A DNA stretch of 64,000 bases from Stenotrophomonas maltophilia. Its GTDB lineage: Bacteria; Pseudomonadota; Gammaproteobacteria; Xanthomonadales; Xanthomonadaceae. The notes below the pieces were generated by a model that saw only the letters and a list, made by a program, of their open reading frames with translations, did no database searches and was not told the origin of the DNA. A program made the translations under genes and the position numbers. The stretch is taken from NCBI GenBank assembly GCA_002364755.1, contig DEZI01000017.1, forward strand, positions 1-64,000, in the 5' to 3' direction. This document shows positions 32,369 to 40,167 of this stretch, piece after piece (position 1 is the first letter of the stretch; the number at the start of each line of letters is the position of its first letter).

Positions 32369-32913
32369 GCGCGAACTCCTTTACGTGTGTTTTCGGCCGT
32401 CTTCTCATTACCGCGGCTTGCCAGCGCGCACAGCAGCGGCAGGGCGGTGCTCCAGCCCACGCCCAGCAACAGAACGCCCTGCCACAGGGGGGCGCTGAAC
32501 TGCACGGCCTGGAAACCACGCGCCGCCGACAGATAGGCCAGCGGTGCCAGCAGCAGGCCGAACAGCACCGGCAGCAGGCGGTGCCGCTGCAGGAAGGCCA
32601 TCGAGCTGGTCAGGGTCATCGAGAAGGCCGCCCACAGCGCCATGATCCACGGCGGCGGTGCCCAGCCCAGCGGTGCGGCGGCATAGCGCACGGTGCCGCT
32701 GGCGGCGGCGGTGCCATCCACCAGCCAGGCGCAGGCGAGGGCGAGCAGCAGCAGGCGCAGGTCGATGCGCGGCACCGGGCTGGTCAGCAGCTGGCTGGCG
32801 ACATACAGCGCCGCAGCCAGCAGTGCCGGCCATTGCCAGCCCCGGCCCGCGCCGGCGACCGCGCACAGCCAGACCAACTGGTTGCCGAGCAGGTTGGCCC
32901 AGGTCCGCCTCAT
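32365..32913 (-). CDS. DUF2878 membrane protein
   Basis: This 182-residue protein has five or six hydrophobic helices and the opening NLLGNQLVWLCAVAGAGRG that marks DUF2878. The family is of unknown function and is repeatedly found in ChrR-linked lipid operons of Proteobacteria, as here. One base separates its ATG from the upstream CFA-synthase stop (TGACATG). Confidence 0.85.
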   Translation of the reverse strand: MRRTWANLLGNQLVWLCAVAGAGRGWQWPALLAAALYVASQLLTSPVPRIDLRLLLLALACAWLVDGTAAASGTVRYAAAPLGWAPPPWIMALWAAFSMTLTSSMAFLQRHRLLPVLFGLLLAPLAYLSAARGFQAVQFSAPLWQGVLLLGVGWSTALPLLCALASRGNEKTAENTRKGVRA

Positions 32914-32914
32914 G

Positions 32915-34174
32915 TCAGGCCTCGCTGGCCGTGGGCACGTCTGTGCAATGGCCTGGGCGTGCCAGCAGCAGGTGCGACACGCCGATGGAGCGCTCCAGGA
33001 AACCACCCTCGCAGTAGGCCAGGTAGAACTCCCACAGGCGGCAGAAGCGTTCGTCGAAGCCCTGCGCCTGCACGGCGCCGCGCTGGGCCAGGAAGCGCTG
33101 CCGCCAGGCGCGCAGGGTCAGCGCGTAGGAATGGCCGAAGTCCTGCTGGGCGATCAGCTGCAGGTCGCTGGCCCGGGTCTTGGCCGCCATGATCGCGTTG
33201 ATCGAAGGAATGAAACTGCCCGGGAACACGAAGCGCTTGATGTAGTCGACGCTGCGCCGCGCCTGTTCGTAGCGGTGGTCCTCGATGGTGATCGCCTGCA
33301 GCAGGGCCACGCCATCAGGCTTCAGAAGGCGCTGCAGGGTGCCCATGTAGGTATCGAGGAACTCGGCGCCGATGGCCTCGATCATTTCGATGGAGACCAG
33401 CTTGTCGAACTGGCCCTGCAGGTCGCGGTAGTCCTGCATCAACACGGTCACGCGTTCCTGCAGACCTGCATCCAGCACGCGCTGCACGGCCAGTGCGTGC
33501 TGTTCGGCGGAAATGGTGGTGGTGGTGACGTGGCATCCGTAATGGCGAGCCGCATGCACGGCAAAACCGCCCCAGCCGGTGCCGATCTCGACCACGCGGT
33601 CGCCCGGCTGCAGCTGCAGCTGCTGGCAGATGCGATCCAGCTTGCGGGTCGAGGCCACTTCCAGCGGCTCGTCCGCCTGTGCGTACAGCGCCGAGGAATA
33701 CATCAGGTCCGGCGACAGGAACAGCGCGAAAAAATCATTGCCGAGGTCGTAGTGGGCGGCGATGTTGCGGCGGCTGCCCTCGCGGCTGTTGCGGCGCAGG
33801 CGGTTCCAGCCGCGCAGCAGCCAGCCGGCGGCGCGTGCCGGACCGCGTTCCATGCCATCGAGCAGATCGCGGTTGCGCACCAGCAGGCGGACCAGTGCGA
33901 CCAGGTCATCGCAGCGCCAGTCGCCGTGGATGTAGCTTTCGCCCGCGCCGACGCTGCCCTGCGCGGCCACCTTGCGGTAGAAGGCCGGGTCGTCAATGGT
34001 CACTGCAGCCTGCAGCGGGCCTTGGCCATCGCCCAGCAGCACCTCGCCGAAGGCATCGCGGACGCGCAGCTGGCCGTCGTGCATCGGTGCCAGCTGGGCC
34101 AGCAGGCGACGGCGCAGGAAGGCATCCAGTGCACCGGCGCGGGGCAGGGCCACCGAAGGCGTCGGGTTGTTCAT
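32915..34174 (-). CDS. Cyclopropane-fatty-acyl-phospholipid synthase family protein
   Basis: A 419-residue CFA-synthase family enzyme that transfers a methyl or methylene group from SAM to unsaturated acyl chains of membrane phospholipids. Seen are HYDLGNDFFALFLS, the SAM site VVEIGTGWGGFAVHAARHYG, TISAEQHALAVQRV, QDYRDLQGQFDKLVSIEMIEA and, near the end, YLAYCEGGFLERSIGV with the conserved Cys. The N-terminal ~100 residues are the usual lipid-binding domain. It overlaps the DUF1365 gene by four bases. CfaA and related methyltransferases are core members of RpoE-ChrR regulons. Confidence 0.92.
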   Translation of the reverse strand: MNNPTPSVALPRAGALDAFLRRRLLAQLAPMHDGQLRVRDAFGEVLLGDGQGPLQAAVTIDDPAFYRKVAAQGSVGAGESYIHGDWRCDDLVALVRLLVRNRDLLDGMERGPARAAGWLLRGWNRLRRNSREGSRRNIAAHYDLGNDFFALFLSPDLMYSSALYAQADEPLEVASTRKLDRICQQLQLQPGDRVVEIGTGWGGFAVHAARHYGCHVTTTTISAEQHALAVQRVLDAGLQERVTVLMQDYRDLQGQFDKLVSIEMIEAIGAEFLDTYMGTLQRLLKPDGVALLQAITIEDHRYEQARRSVDYIKRFVFPGSFIPSINAIMAAKTRASDLQLIAQQDFGHSYALTLRAWRQRFLAQRGAVQAQGFDERFCRLWEFYLAYCEGGFLERSIGVSHLLLARPGHCTDVPTASEA

Positions 34175-34938
34175 CGCGGTTTCTCGGCAAGGGAAGGGTG
34201 GTCGTGCACGGGGTTGCGTTTCAGCCACAGGCGCAGCGCCTGCCAGTGGATGGCGGCGACCACCTGCACGGTCATCAGCGGGTAGGCCAGCAGCACCCGC
34301 GCCAGGCCGCGGCCATCCAGTGGGTGGCGCTGCATGCTCTGGGTGGCATCGAACTGGCGCACGCCTTCGCGCCAGACCTGCATGTGCACGCGGAGCGCAT
34401 CGCCGGGCGCGTTGAAGCGCCAGTCGTAGCGGCAGTCCATCGGCATGAAGGGCGAAACATGGAAGCACTTGTCGAACTGCCAGCGCAGGCTGCCACCTTC
34501 GTGCTGCGCCTGCTCGACCGGCAGTACGTAGGCGTGGCGTTCCTTCCACGGCGTATTGGTGATGTCGGCGACGATGCAGTCCAGGGTGCTGCCATCGGCC
34601 TGGTAGCAGTAGTAGAAGCTGACCGGGTTGAACACGTGGCCGCCAAAACGCAGGTGCGTCAGAAGCCGCACCGGTCCTTCAGGGCGACGGCCCAGCACGG
34701 TGGCGGCATGGTCGCGCACGGCATCGGCCAGTGGCACCTGCGCATCGCCCAGGTAGTCGCTGCGACGGAACTCGGCCAGGTTGCGGCGGTTGACCGACCA
34801 CAGCCAGCGCCCGGCGAAGATCGTGTCGAGCTCGTCCAGGTCCAGCAGAAGCTGCGCAATCGGGTAGCGGAACGCGTGCGCATGCGGATGGTGCCGCCGG
34901 TGCAGCACCTGCCCCACATAGAGCGCACTGGTGGTCAT
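34171..34938 (-). CDS. DUF1365 domain-containing protein
   Basis: A 255-residue DUF1365 protein with the signature block FGGHVFNPVSFYYCYQADG and then DITNTPWKERHAYVLP. The family has no proven activity. It almost always sits between a flavin amine oxidase-like gene and a CFA synthase, as here, which points to a shared acyl-chain modification. Four-base overlaps join it to both neighbours. Confidence 0.92.
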   Translation of the reverse strand: MTTSALYVGQVLHRRHHPHAHAFRYPIAQLLLDLDELDTIFAGRWLWSVNRRNLAEFRRSDYLGDAQVPLADAVRDHAATVLGRRPEGPVRLLTHLRFGGHVFNPVSFYYCYQADGSTLDCIVADITNTPWKERHAYVLPVEQAQHEGGSLRWQFDKCFHVSPFMPMDCRYDWRFNAPGDALRVHMQVWREGVRQFDATQSMQRHPLDGRGLARVLLAYPLMTVQVVAAIHWQALRLWLKRNPVHDHPSLAEKPR

Positions 34939-36212
34939 GCCGTGATCTCGGTCGGCCGCAGCGGCGAGGCGATGCCGGTGCGGGCGCGCAGCGCGTCGAC
35001 CATGCGCCGTGCACTGGCGATGCCGTCCTCGTGGAAACCCCAGCCCCAATAAGCGCCGGCGAACCAGGTGTGGCGGTGTCCCTGGATCTCGCCCCAGCGT
35101 CGCTGTGCCCGCACGGCGGCATGGTCGTGCACGGGGTGCGCGTAGTGCAGGCGGCGCAGCACCTTGGACGGATCGATGGCATCACTGCGATTGAGGGTCA
35201 CCACCAGTGGCGTGTCGCCGGGCAGGCCCTGCAGCAGGTTCATGCAGTAGCTGACCGTGCACGGCGCCGACGGGTCGTCCGGAACGTGTGCGTTCCAGGC
35301 GGCCCACGCCTTGCGGTTGCTGGGCAGCAGTGAGGCGTCGGTGTGCAGCACGGCCTCGTTGGCCTGGTAGCGGATCGCGCCCAGCACGGCGCTTTCAACC
35401 GGATCGGCGTCTGCCAGCAGGGCAAGGGCCTGGTCGCTGTGGCAGGCCAGGATCACCTCGTCGAAGCCCTCGATACCCGCCGAACTGTGCACGCGCGCGC
35501 CCCACGGCATGCGCTCGACCGCCTGCACCGGCGTTTCCAGCCGCTCATGCACGCGCCAGCGGCCACGCAGCGCATCGACATATCGCGCCGAGCCGCCCTT
35601 GACCACGCGCCACGGTGGTCGGCCGGTCATCTGCAGCATCTGGTGGTTGGCCATGAACTGCACGAGGTAGCGCGCCGGGAACTCAAGAACAGTGGCGGTC
35701 GGCGAAGACCACAGCGCCGAGGCCATCGGCAGCAGGTGTTCCTCCACGAAGGCATCGCCGAAACGCTGCTGGCGCAGGTACTGTCCCAGCGTCGGGCCTT
35801 CGGCCTCGGCAAGCAGCAGCGGCGCGTTCCGGTAGAAGCGGCGCAGGTCGGCCAGCATGCCCCAGAAGCGCGGCGAGACCAGGTTGCGCCGCTGGCAGAA
35901 CAGCCCGTCCAGCGAGGTGGCGTTGTACTCCACGCCACTGCGGTCGCTGTGCATCGAGAAGCTCATGGTGGTCGGCTGTGACGCCACGCCCAGCTCGTCG
36001 AACAGGGCCGTCAGCAGCGGGTAATGCTGCGGATTGAAGACGATGAAACCGGTGTCCACCGACATCTGCTGACCGTCGACCTGCACCCGATGGGTGTGGG
36101 TGTGCCCGCCCAGGTAGTCGTTGGCTTCATACAGGGTGACTTCGTGCTCGCCATCCAGCCAGTACGCGCTGGCCAGCCCTGCAATGCCCGAACCGATGAC
36201 CGCGATGCGCAT
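34935..36212 (-). CDS. FAD-dependent amine-oxidase-like oxidoreductase
   Basis: A 425-residue flavoprotein with the N-terminal dinucleotide-binding motif IAVIGSGIAGLASAYWL, the YLGGHTHTH segment and a C-terminal FAGAYWGWGFHEDGIASA that closes the FAD site. It belongs to the flavin amine oxidase / protoporphyrinogen oxidase-like family always paired with DUF1365 and CFA synthase. The substrate is probably a fatty acyl chain rather than an amine. The ATG at 36212 follows the desaturase stop by two bases. Confidence 0.9.
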   Translation of the reverse strand: MRIAVIGSGIAGLASAYWLDGEHEVTLYEANDYLGGHTHTHRVQVDGQQMSVDTGFIVFNPQHYPLLTALFDELGVASQPTTMSFSMHSDRSGVEYNATSLDGLFCQRRNLVSPRFWGMLADLRRFYRNAPLLLAEAEGPTLGQYLRQQRFGDAFVEEHLLPMASALWSSPTATVLEFPARYLVQFMANHQMLQMTGRPPWRVVKGGSARYVDALRGRWRVHERLETPVQAVERMPWGARVHSSAGIEGFDEVILACHSDQALALLADADPVESAVLGAIRYQANEAVLHTDASLLPSNRKAWAAWNAHVPDDPSAPCTVSYCMNLLQGLPGDTPLVVTLNRSDAIDPSKVLRRLHYAHPVHDHAAVRAQRRWGEIQGHRHTWFAGAYWGWGFHEDGIASARRMVDALRARTGIASPLRPTEITA

Positions 36213-36214
36213 GC

Positions 36215-37168
36215 TCAGTCCTTCGCCTTGGCCAGCACCCATTCGGGTATCGGCTTCAGTCCCCTGACCAGGCCGATGGCGGCCATCAGGCGCAGGCCGT
36301 ACCAGGTCAGGTCCACTTCCCACCAGCGGAAGCCCTGGCGGGCGGTGCCGGGGAAGAAGTGATGGTTGTTGTGCCAGCCTTCGCCGAAGGTCAGCAGGGC
36401 CAGCCAGAGGTTGTTGCGGCTGTCATCGCGCGTGTCGAAGCGGCGGCTGCCGAAGCGGTGGGCCAGCGAATTGATGGTTACTGTGGCATGGAACAGCACG
36501 ACGGTGGAGATGAAGAATCCCCAGACCAGCAGCTGCGGGCCCGTCGTGTGGAGGCCGGGTGCCACACGTTCCAGCAGCGCGCCAAGGCCATACAGGCCTG
36601 CGGCCAGCAACACCGGCACGGCGATGTCGAAGCGGTCCAGCCAGCGCAGTTCCGGGAAACGGGCCAGGTCGGGCACGCGCGCCAGGTCCGTGGCGAAGGC
36701 CTCGCGGGTCAGGAACCAGCCCATGTGGCTCCGCCAGAACCCGCCACTGACCGGGGAATGCGGGTCCTGCGGCTGGTCGGCATGGCGGTGGTGATGGCGG
36801 TGGTGGGCGGCCCACCACAGCGGGCCCCGCTGCACGCTGGACGCGCCGATCACCGCGAAAAGGAACTGCACCGGGCGAGAGGCGTGGAAGGTCCGGTGCG
36901 AGAAATAGCGGTGGTAGAAACCCGTGATCGCGAACATCCGCACCGCGTAAAGCGCCAGTGCGACCGCTACCGCGGTCCAGGACACGCCGACCCAGATCAC
37001 CCCCAGGCACGCCACATGCAGCAGGAAGAAGGGTACGGCCCGCAGCCAGTCGATGCGGCCGCGCTGCGCCGGATCGGCCTGCGCCGCTGCGGCCTCGGTA
37101 TCGAACCAGCGTCGCAGGGTCCGCAGCAGTCGCTCACGTCGGCGTGGAAGGGGCGCAGCAGCGGACAT
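36215..37168 (-). CDS. Acyl-CoA/phospholipid fatty acid desaturase
   Basis: A 317-residue membrane di-iron desaturase. The three histidine boxes are HRYFSH, HRHHHRHAD and HNNHHFFPG, which is the stearoyl-CoA delta-9 type arrangement, with four membrane helices around them. It introduces a double bond in saturated chains, making substrates for the downstream CFA-type enzymes. The start at 37168 is preferred because the upstream in-frame codons lie within the promoter. It is the first gene of the lipid operon. Confidence 0.9.
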   Translation of the reverse strand: MSAAAPLPRRRERLLRTLRRWFDTEAAAAQADPAQRGRIDWLRAVPFFLLHVACLGVIWVGVSWTAVAVALALYAVRMFAITGFYHRYFSHRTFHASRPVQFLFAVIGASSVQRGPLWWAAHHRHHHRHADQPQDPHSPVSGGFWRSHMGWFLTREAFATDLARVPDLARFPELRWLDRFDIAVPVLLAAGLYGLGALLERVAPGLHTTGPQLLVWGFFISTVVLFHATVTINSLAHRFGSRRFDTRDDSRNNLWLALLTFGEGWHNNHHFFPGTARQGFRWWEVDLTWYGLRLMAAIGLVRGLKPIPEWVLAKAKD

Positions 37169-37199
37169 GGGCGAGGTCTCGAAGGCGTGTCTGTGCATA

Positions 37200-37227
37200 T
37201 GTACGCAGCAGGGCGTGGATTGGATGC
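37200..37227 (-). promoter_or_regulatory. ECF-type promoter of the lipid operon
   Basis: On the minus strand TGCATCCA is followed by 13 bases and TGCGTACA. The -35 core GCATCC (37222-37227) and -10 core CGTACA (37200-37205) are 16 bases apart. The site lies 30-60 bases upstream of the desaturase start. The same signature precedes three other transcription units in this window. Confidence 0.75.
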
Positions 37228-37252
37228 ACTCAATCGGCATGTCATGATGGCT

Positions 37253-38020
37253 TCACCTGCTGCTCACGCTGCAGGACGGCACCAGCGGTCGTGCCCAGGC
37301 CTGTTGCCACTGCGCCTGTGGCTGCGTCGTCGCGGGTGAGGCGAAGCGTACGATGACGGCCGGATAGGTGCCGCGCGCATCACGCAGGTTGCTGGTGCCG
37401 CGGAATTCCAGCAGGCGCCGGTCATCATCGGCGTAGACCAGGGACAGCCGCGGAGCGACCGCGCCGTACCAGGTGGCCAGGCGCACCTCGATGGCCTGTG
37501 CGGGAGCACCCTGCCAGGTGAGCGGGCCGGTCCGCCGGACGCTGACCGGGTAGAAGCGTTGCCGGCCCGGCACCAGGAAGGGCAGGCGGACCTCATCGCC
37601 CTTCATCAGTGCAGGCCAGTGCGCGCGCACCGCCGCGTCGAATCCGGTATCGATCACCGCGTCGGCAGGAAGTGGAACCTGCGCACGCCGCTCCGCGGCG
37701 GGCGCGCTTTCCTTCCAGTCGATGCTGACCTGTCCGCCGGCCACCACCACTTTGGCGGCCTGGCCGCTGCGGCCGTCCTGCAGCAGGTAGCCCCGCGCCT
37801 GCGGCTGGGCGGTGCCCGGCAGTTCCTTGCGGGCGAACGGGCGACCGTCCGGGCACAGGTACTGCACCCAGCGCGCCGCACCTTCGGTCGCCCCGCGCCG
37901 CCAGTGCACCTCGCGGTAGGCGGGGGTCCCGTCGGCCAGGCTGGCAACGCCTTCGCTGTGCAGCAGGGGGGTGGCGCTGGTCACGGTGGACAGGTACAGC
38001 ATCAGCCCGGCGGTATGCAT
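37253..38020 (-). CDS. Uncharacterised 255-residue protein under the ECF-type promoter
   Basis: No family was recognised. The N-terminus (HTAGLMLYLSTVTSATPLL) is weakly hydrophobic and could be a short signal. The rest is predicted beta-rich, with AAVRAHWPALMKGDEVRLPF and RLSLVYADDDRRLLEFRGTS, somewhat like periplasmic lipid-handling proteins. The ATG at 38020 is preceded by AAGGA. It has its own copy of the TGCATCCA-N13-TGCGTA promoter, divergent from that of the sigma gene, and lies just upstream of the lipid operon. Confidence 0.7.
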   Translation of the reverse strand: MHTAGLMLYLSTVTSATPLLHSEGVASLADGTPAYREVHWRRGATEGAARWVQYLCPDGRPFARKELPGTAQPQARGYLLQDGRSGQAAKVVVAGGQVSIDWKESAPAAERRAQVPLPADAVIDTGFDAAVRAHWPALMKGDEVRLPFLVPGRQRFYPVSVRRTGPLTWQGAPAQAIEVRLATWYGAVAPRLSLVYADDDRRLLEFRGTSNLRDARGTYPAVIVRFASPATTQPQAQWQQAWARPLVPSCSVSSR

Positions 38021-38049
38021 GGGGGGTCCTTGCAGGTTGGTCTGCTGAA

Positions 38050-38077
38050 CGTACGCACGATGGGTCCAGCTGGATGC
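38050..38077 (-). promoter_or_regulatory. ECF-type promoter of the 255-residue gene
   Basis: On the minus strand GCATCC (38072-38077) and CGTACG (38050-38055) are 16 bases apart, with TGCATCCA and TGCGTA contexts. It drives the gene starting at 38020 and is back to back with the sigma-operon promoter. Confidence 0.72.
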
Positions 38078-38090
38078 AGGGCAGTGCGCT

Positions 38091-38118
38091 GCATCCAATC
38101 CGGCCTCTGCTGCGTACA
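38091..38118 (+). promoter_or_regulatory. ECF-type autoregulatory promoter of the sigma-chrR operon
   Basis: GCATCC (38091-38096) and CGTACA (38113-38118) are 16 bases apart. The stretch from -35 to past -10 is nearly identical to the lipid operon promoter. The position, 40 bases before the first candidate start of the sigma gene, fits autoregulation. Confidence 0.75.
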
Positions 38119-38157
38119 GCACACAGACCCCCTTCACCTGCCTGATCGCCGCCCGTG

Positions 38158-38781
38158 ATGTACCCTGACGCCGCCAGCCCCTCCTTTGACTTCGACGCCG
38201 CACGCATCGTGTCCATGAGCCAGCAGCCAAGCAGCGAGCCGACCAACTGGACCGGTGACATGGACGGCGTGGCGCGCCTGCGTGACCGCGCTTGTTTCAT
38301 GCGCATCTATGATCACTTCATGCCTCGCCTGTGTGTCTACCTGCGCGGGCTCGGCGCGCCCGAAGCGGTGGCCGAGGAGCTTGCGCAGGAATGCCTGCTG
38401 CGGCTGTGGCTGCGCGCGGCCGACTACGATGCGGCGCAGGGTGCGCTGAGCACCTGGCTCTACCGCATCGCGCGCAACCTGCAGATCGATCGGGTGCGCC
38501 ATGAGCGCAGCTGGATGCAGGTGCAGGCAGCGGTGGAGCAGGCTGCCTGCAGCGACGCGCAGTCTGAGAGCAGTGCCGAGCACTATGCCGACCAGGCGCG
38601 CCTGCGCCAGCGCATCAACGAGTTGCCGGCGGTGCAGGCGCGGCTGGTGCGCATGTCCTATTTTGAAGCCAAGAGCCACGGCGAAATTTCCGAGGCGCTG
38701 GGCATGCCGCTGGGGACGGTCAAGTCACACCTGCGCCGGGCCTTCCTGCAGCTGCAGTCCAAGGTTGGTGGCGTGCCATGA
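38158..38781 (+). CDS. rpoE: ECF RNA polymerase sigma factor, RpoE-ChrR (ECF11-like) group
   Basis: A group IV sigma factor of 207 residues (188 if it starts at the ATG at 38215; neither start has a clear ribosome-binding site). Region 2 includes AEELAQECLLRLWLRA and STWLYRIARNLQIDRVRHERS; region 4 has VRMSYFEAKSHGEISEALGM and PLGTVKSHLRRAFLQLQ. It overlaps the ChrR-type anti-sigma gene by four bases. In Rhodobacter this pair controls the response to singlet oxygen. The symbol follows that system and does not mean the envelope-stress RpoE of enterics. Confidence 0.9.
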   Translation: MYPDAASPSFDFDAARIVSMSQQPSSEPTNWTGDMDGVARLRDRACFMRIYDHFMPRLCVYLRGLGAPEAVAEELAQECLLRLWLRAADYDAAQGALSTWLYRIARNLQIDRVRHERSWMQVQAAVEQAACSDAQSESSAEHYADQARLRQRINELPAVQARLVRMSYFEAKSHGEISEALGMPLGTVKSHLRRAFLQLQSKVGGVP

Positions 38782-39461
38782 ATCCGCACCACCACCTGCA
38801 CGAATCGACCCTGCTCAGCTATGCGGCCGGCGCGTTGCCGGCACCGCTGAGCGTGGTCGCCGGTACGCACCTGGAGCAGTGCGCGCATTGCCGCCAGCGC
38901 ATGCGCGACGCCGAGGCCATCGGCGCGGCGCTGATCGAACAGACCCAGCCGATGGTCGTGGGCGGCCGCAGCCAGGCGTTGCGCGCGGCGATGCTGGACG
39001 AGCTGGAGCGTGAAGCGCCTGCGGTGCCCGCCATCGCTGTCGCGCGGCCGGCCGCGTCGCCGGTGGAGCTGCCGGAGGTCAGTGCTGACCACCTGCCTGC
39101 GTCTCTTCAGCCGTATTTTGGTCATTCATTGGGTGCGCTGCGCTGGCGCTGGATCGCGCCGGGCGTGCGCTGCATCCGCTCCACGGAAATGCCCTCGCTG
39201 ATCATGCTCAAGATCGCGCCGGGCAAGTGCCTGCCGATGCACAGCCACGGCCGCAGCGAGCTCACCCACATCCTGCGTGGCGCCTACAATGATGCGCTGG
39301 GTCTGTTCGCGCCAGGCGATGTGGCCGATCTGGACGAAGACGTGGAGCACCAGCCGGTCACCGCACCGGGCGTGCCGTGCATCTGCGTGTCGGCATTGGA
39401 TGCGCCCCTGGTGTTCAGTGGCTGGCTGGCGCGCAGGATACAGCGGTTCGTCAAGCTCTAG
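38778..39461 (+). CDS. chrR: ChrR family anti-sigma factor with zinc and cupin domains
   Basis: A 227-residue ChrR-type anti-sigma factor. The N-terminal anti-sigma domain has the zinc motif with His in HLHESTLLSYAAG and THLEQCAHCRQRM. The C-terminal cupin domain has LPMHSHGRSELTHILRGAYND and FAPGDVADLDEDVEHQPV, whose His and Glu residues bind a second metal. In Rhodobacter the cupin is needed for release of the sigma factor by singlet oxygen. It is translationally coupled to the sigma gene. Confidence 0.93.
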   Translation: MNPHHHLHESTLLSYAAGALPAPLSVVAGTHLEQCAHCRQRMRDAEAIGAALIEQTQPMVVGGRSQALRAAMLDELEREAPAVPAIAVARPAASPVELPEVSADHLPASLQPYFGHSLGALRWRWIAPGVRCIRSTEMPSLIMLKIAPGKCLPMHSHGRSELTHILRGAYNDALGLFAPGDVADLDEDVEHQPVTAPGVPCICVSALDAPLVFSGWLARRIQRFVKL

Positions 39462-39480
39462 AGCACTGGAGGAAAGCCCG

Positions 39481-40167
39481 ATGGGCAATGGCAATGCAAT
39501 GCGGGTGCTGCTGGTGGGCGCCACCGGGCTGGTCGGGCAGGGCGTGCTGCAGGCCTGCCTGCAGTCTGCGGATGTCGGCCACGTCGTCGCACTGGTGCGC
39601 CGGCCAGGCAGCGTGCCGGGCAACGTCGATGAGATCGTGCTTGCGGACTTCCAGCGAGCCACCAGCCTTGGCGATGCGCTCGCTGGATTCGACGCCTGTT
39701 TCTATTGTGCGGGCGCACCACCCGTGGGCACGGCCGAGCCCGAGTACCGCCAGGTCACGCTGCAGGTGACCCGCACCGTCGCAGAAGCCTGGGCGGCAGC
39801 CAATCCCCACGGATGTTTCCTGTATGTGTCGGGTGCACATGCCAACCCGGACAGCCGGATCATGCCGCTGCGGGTGAAGGGTGAGACCGAGCAGGCGCTT
39901 GCCGATCTACCGGTGCGCACGGTGATGCTGCGACCGGCCGGCGTGCGGCCGGTATCCGGCACCGGCACGCGACACACGGCGCTCAAGCCTTTCTATCTGC
40001 TGGCCCGTCCGCTGATGGCGGTGGCCGAGGGGCTGCTGCCGGCGCTGACCACCAGCAACCGCGGCATCGGCCAGGCGATGATCGCGCTGGCGCGGATGCC
40101 GTCACCGCCGAGCGTCGTGGAATGCGCGCAGATCAACGCGCTGGCGCGCGATCCTTCAGCACGCTGA
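39481..40167 (+). CDS. NAD(P)-binding SDR-like protein, third gene of the sigma operon
   Basis: A 228-residue Rossmann-fold protein of the NmrA/NAD-epimerase-like group, with VLLVGATGLVGQGVLQAC as the dinucleotide site and FLYVSGAHANPDS near residue 120. GGAGGA precedes the ATG and the gap to chrR is 19 bases, so it belongs to the sigma-chrR transcript. Its 3' end overlaps the end of the convergent hybrid kinase gene by about 35 bases. The reaction is unknown. Confidence 0.85.
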   Translation: MGNGNAMRVLLVGATGLVGQGVLQACLQSADVGHVVALVRRPGSVPGNVDEIVLADFQRATSLGDALAGFDACFYCAGAPPVGTAEPEYRQVTLQVTRTVAEAWAAANPHGCFLYVSGAHANPDSRIMPLRVKGETEQALADLPVRTVMLRPAGVRPVSGTGTRHTALKPFYLLARPLMAVAEGLLPALTTSNRGIGQAMIALARMPSPPSVVECAQINALARDPSAR

